Part shown: piece by piece, positions 5,375 through 5,800 of the stretch
Layout: each line of letters begins with the position of its first letter
Numbering within the stretch: position 1 is the first letter of the stretch
Source of the DNA: Candidatus Azambacteria bacterium
GTDB taxonomy: Bacteria; Patescibacteriota; Minisyncoccia; GWC2-36-17; M10-OD1-4
Assembly (NCBI GenBank): GCA_016200995.1
Contig: JACQDS010000041.1
Coordinates: forward strand, 1-5,800
DNA length: 5,800 bases
Reading direction: 5' to 3'
Position numbers and translations under genes: made by a program
Notes under the pieces: model-generated
What the model was told of the DNA's origin: nothing
Databases searched by the model: none
The model's input: the letters and a program-made list of their open reading frames with translations, nothing else

Positions 5375-5800
5375 TTAAAAACTAATGTAACCTTTTGTAA
5401 AATTATCCACTATCATTTCTTCCATCTTCTCCTGTCCGCCGACATAACCCATAAAGATCTTGTTCCACATAGCCTCCTGATGGTGATACAGATATTTGAT
5501 CATCTCCTTATCCATCACAAGCGACATAACAGTGTCTATCAAGTTGAGGCTTACAAGATTATCAACTCCGGATTCTGTTTTGAAAAAATCTCCCGCATAA
5601 TCAAGATCCTTCCAAAAATCAAGCCTTGTCTCCGGAAATCTGTCGTTGAAGCTCGCAACATTCTGTTCCGCTTTGCTCCAATGCAAAGCCTCAGGATTAA
5701 CGTGCGGGGCAAAAAGCCTCCAATCGTATTCGTCATCCTTTGCCAAATACCTCTGAACTATCATCCAATTTGCGACTTTGTCCTCATAAAGTCTCTCATC
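5375..5800 (-). CDS. Unrecognised soluble protein, C-terminal part (cut by window edge)
   Basis: The frame is open to the right edge, so only the last 141 residues are visible. The internal ATG at 5764 is not a convincing start because 12 coherent codons (DERLYEDKVANW) precede it in frame. The fragment is rich in aromatic residues (five Trp) and acidic residues, has no membrane segment, and looks mostly helical. Notable segments are DWRLFAPHVNPEALHW, FPETRLDFWKDLDYAGDFF and a C-terminal helix pair around YHHQEAMWNKIFMGYVGGQEK. I cannot assign a family. Its stop (TAA) is 4 bases before the aldolase ATG, so the two are almost certainly co-transcribed and probably translationally coupled. That makes a metabolic link to the aldolase possible but unproven. 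Confidence 0.8.
   Translation of the reverse strand, partial: DERLYEDKVANWMIVQRYLAKDDEYDWRLFAPHVNPEALHWSKAEQNVASFNDRFPETRLDFWKDLDYAGDFFKTESGVDNLVSLNLIDTVMSLVMDKEMIKYLYHHQEAMWNKIFMGYVGGQEKMEEMIVDNFTKGYISF

Noticed and set aside
5375..5764. Complete short gene starting at the ATG at 5764
   Set aside because: The frame continues upstream to the window edge with protein-like codons, so the ATG is probably an internal methionine.
1..5800. CRISPR array, insertion sequence, tRNA, phage or defence genes
   Set aside because: No regularly spaced repeats, transposase motifs, cloverleaf structures or defence-type domains were seen; coding sequence fills nearly the whole window.

Overview
The window is AT-rich, tightly packed bacterial DNA: about 1% is non-coding and no gap exceeds 53 bases. 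Gene content and style point to a Candidate Phyla Radiation (Patescibacteria, probably Parcubacteria-like) genome. The clues are an RF1 of the 'GGPGGQ' form, a CTC-type bL25 with a charged tail, a coiled-coil plus lytic-transglycosylase protein of a kind I associate with these bacteria, a small zinc-ribbon protein encoded next to bL25, overlapping genes, and starts without Shine-Dalgarno sequences. The taxon is inferred; no rRNA or other marker is present.

Layout. On the plus strand, 1-1032 is the 3' part of prfA (peptide chain release factor 1), cut by the left edge. Everything else lies on the minus strand and reads leftward. In transcription order: the C-terminal part of an unrecognised soluble protein (5800-5375, cut by the right edge); a class II fructose-bisphosphate/tagatose-bisphosphate-type aldolase (5370-4489); a four-helix membrane protein with an external coiled coil and a cytoplasmic double zinc ribbon (4477-3317); a 53-base gap; a 111-residue zinc-ribbon protein (3263-2928); bL25 (2950-2288); and a coiled-coil lytic transglycosylase (2298-1018). 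The last gene runs tail-to-tail into prfA with a 15-base overlap.

The minus-strand genes form two clusters. The first three are separated by only 4 and 11 bases, which suggests one transcript joining the unknown protein, a central-carbon aldolase and the membrane protein. The last three overlap by 23 and 11 bases, which suggests translational coupling of zinc-ribbon protein, ribosomal protein and cell-wall enzyme. All genes read in the standard bacterial code, with TAA, TAG and TGA all used as stops.

The most unusual points are: the hydrolase start, a TTG lying in a small hairpin whose loop holds the bL25 stop, with no convincing signal peptide; an exact 16-base direct repeat shared in frame by bL25 and the hydrolase N-terminus; the double-zinc-ribbon membrane protein; and the unrecognised gene coupled to the aldolase. 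I see no CRISPR array, mobile element, tRNA or rRNA, and no clear new multi-gene system.
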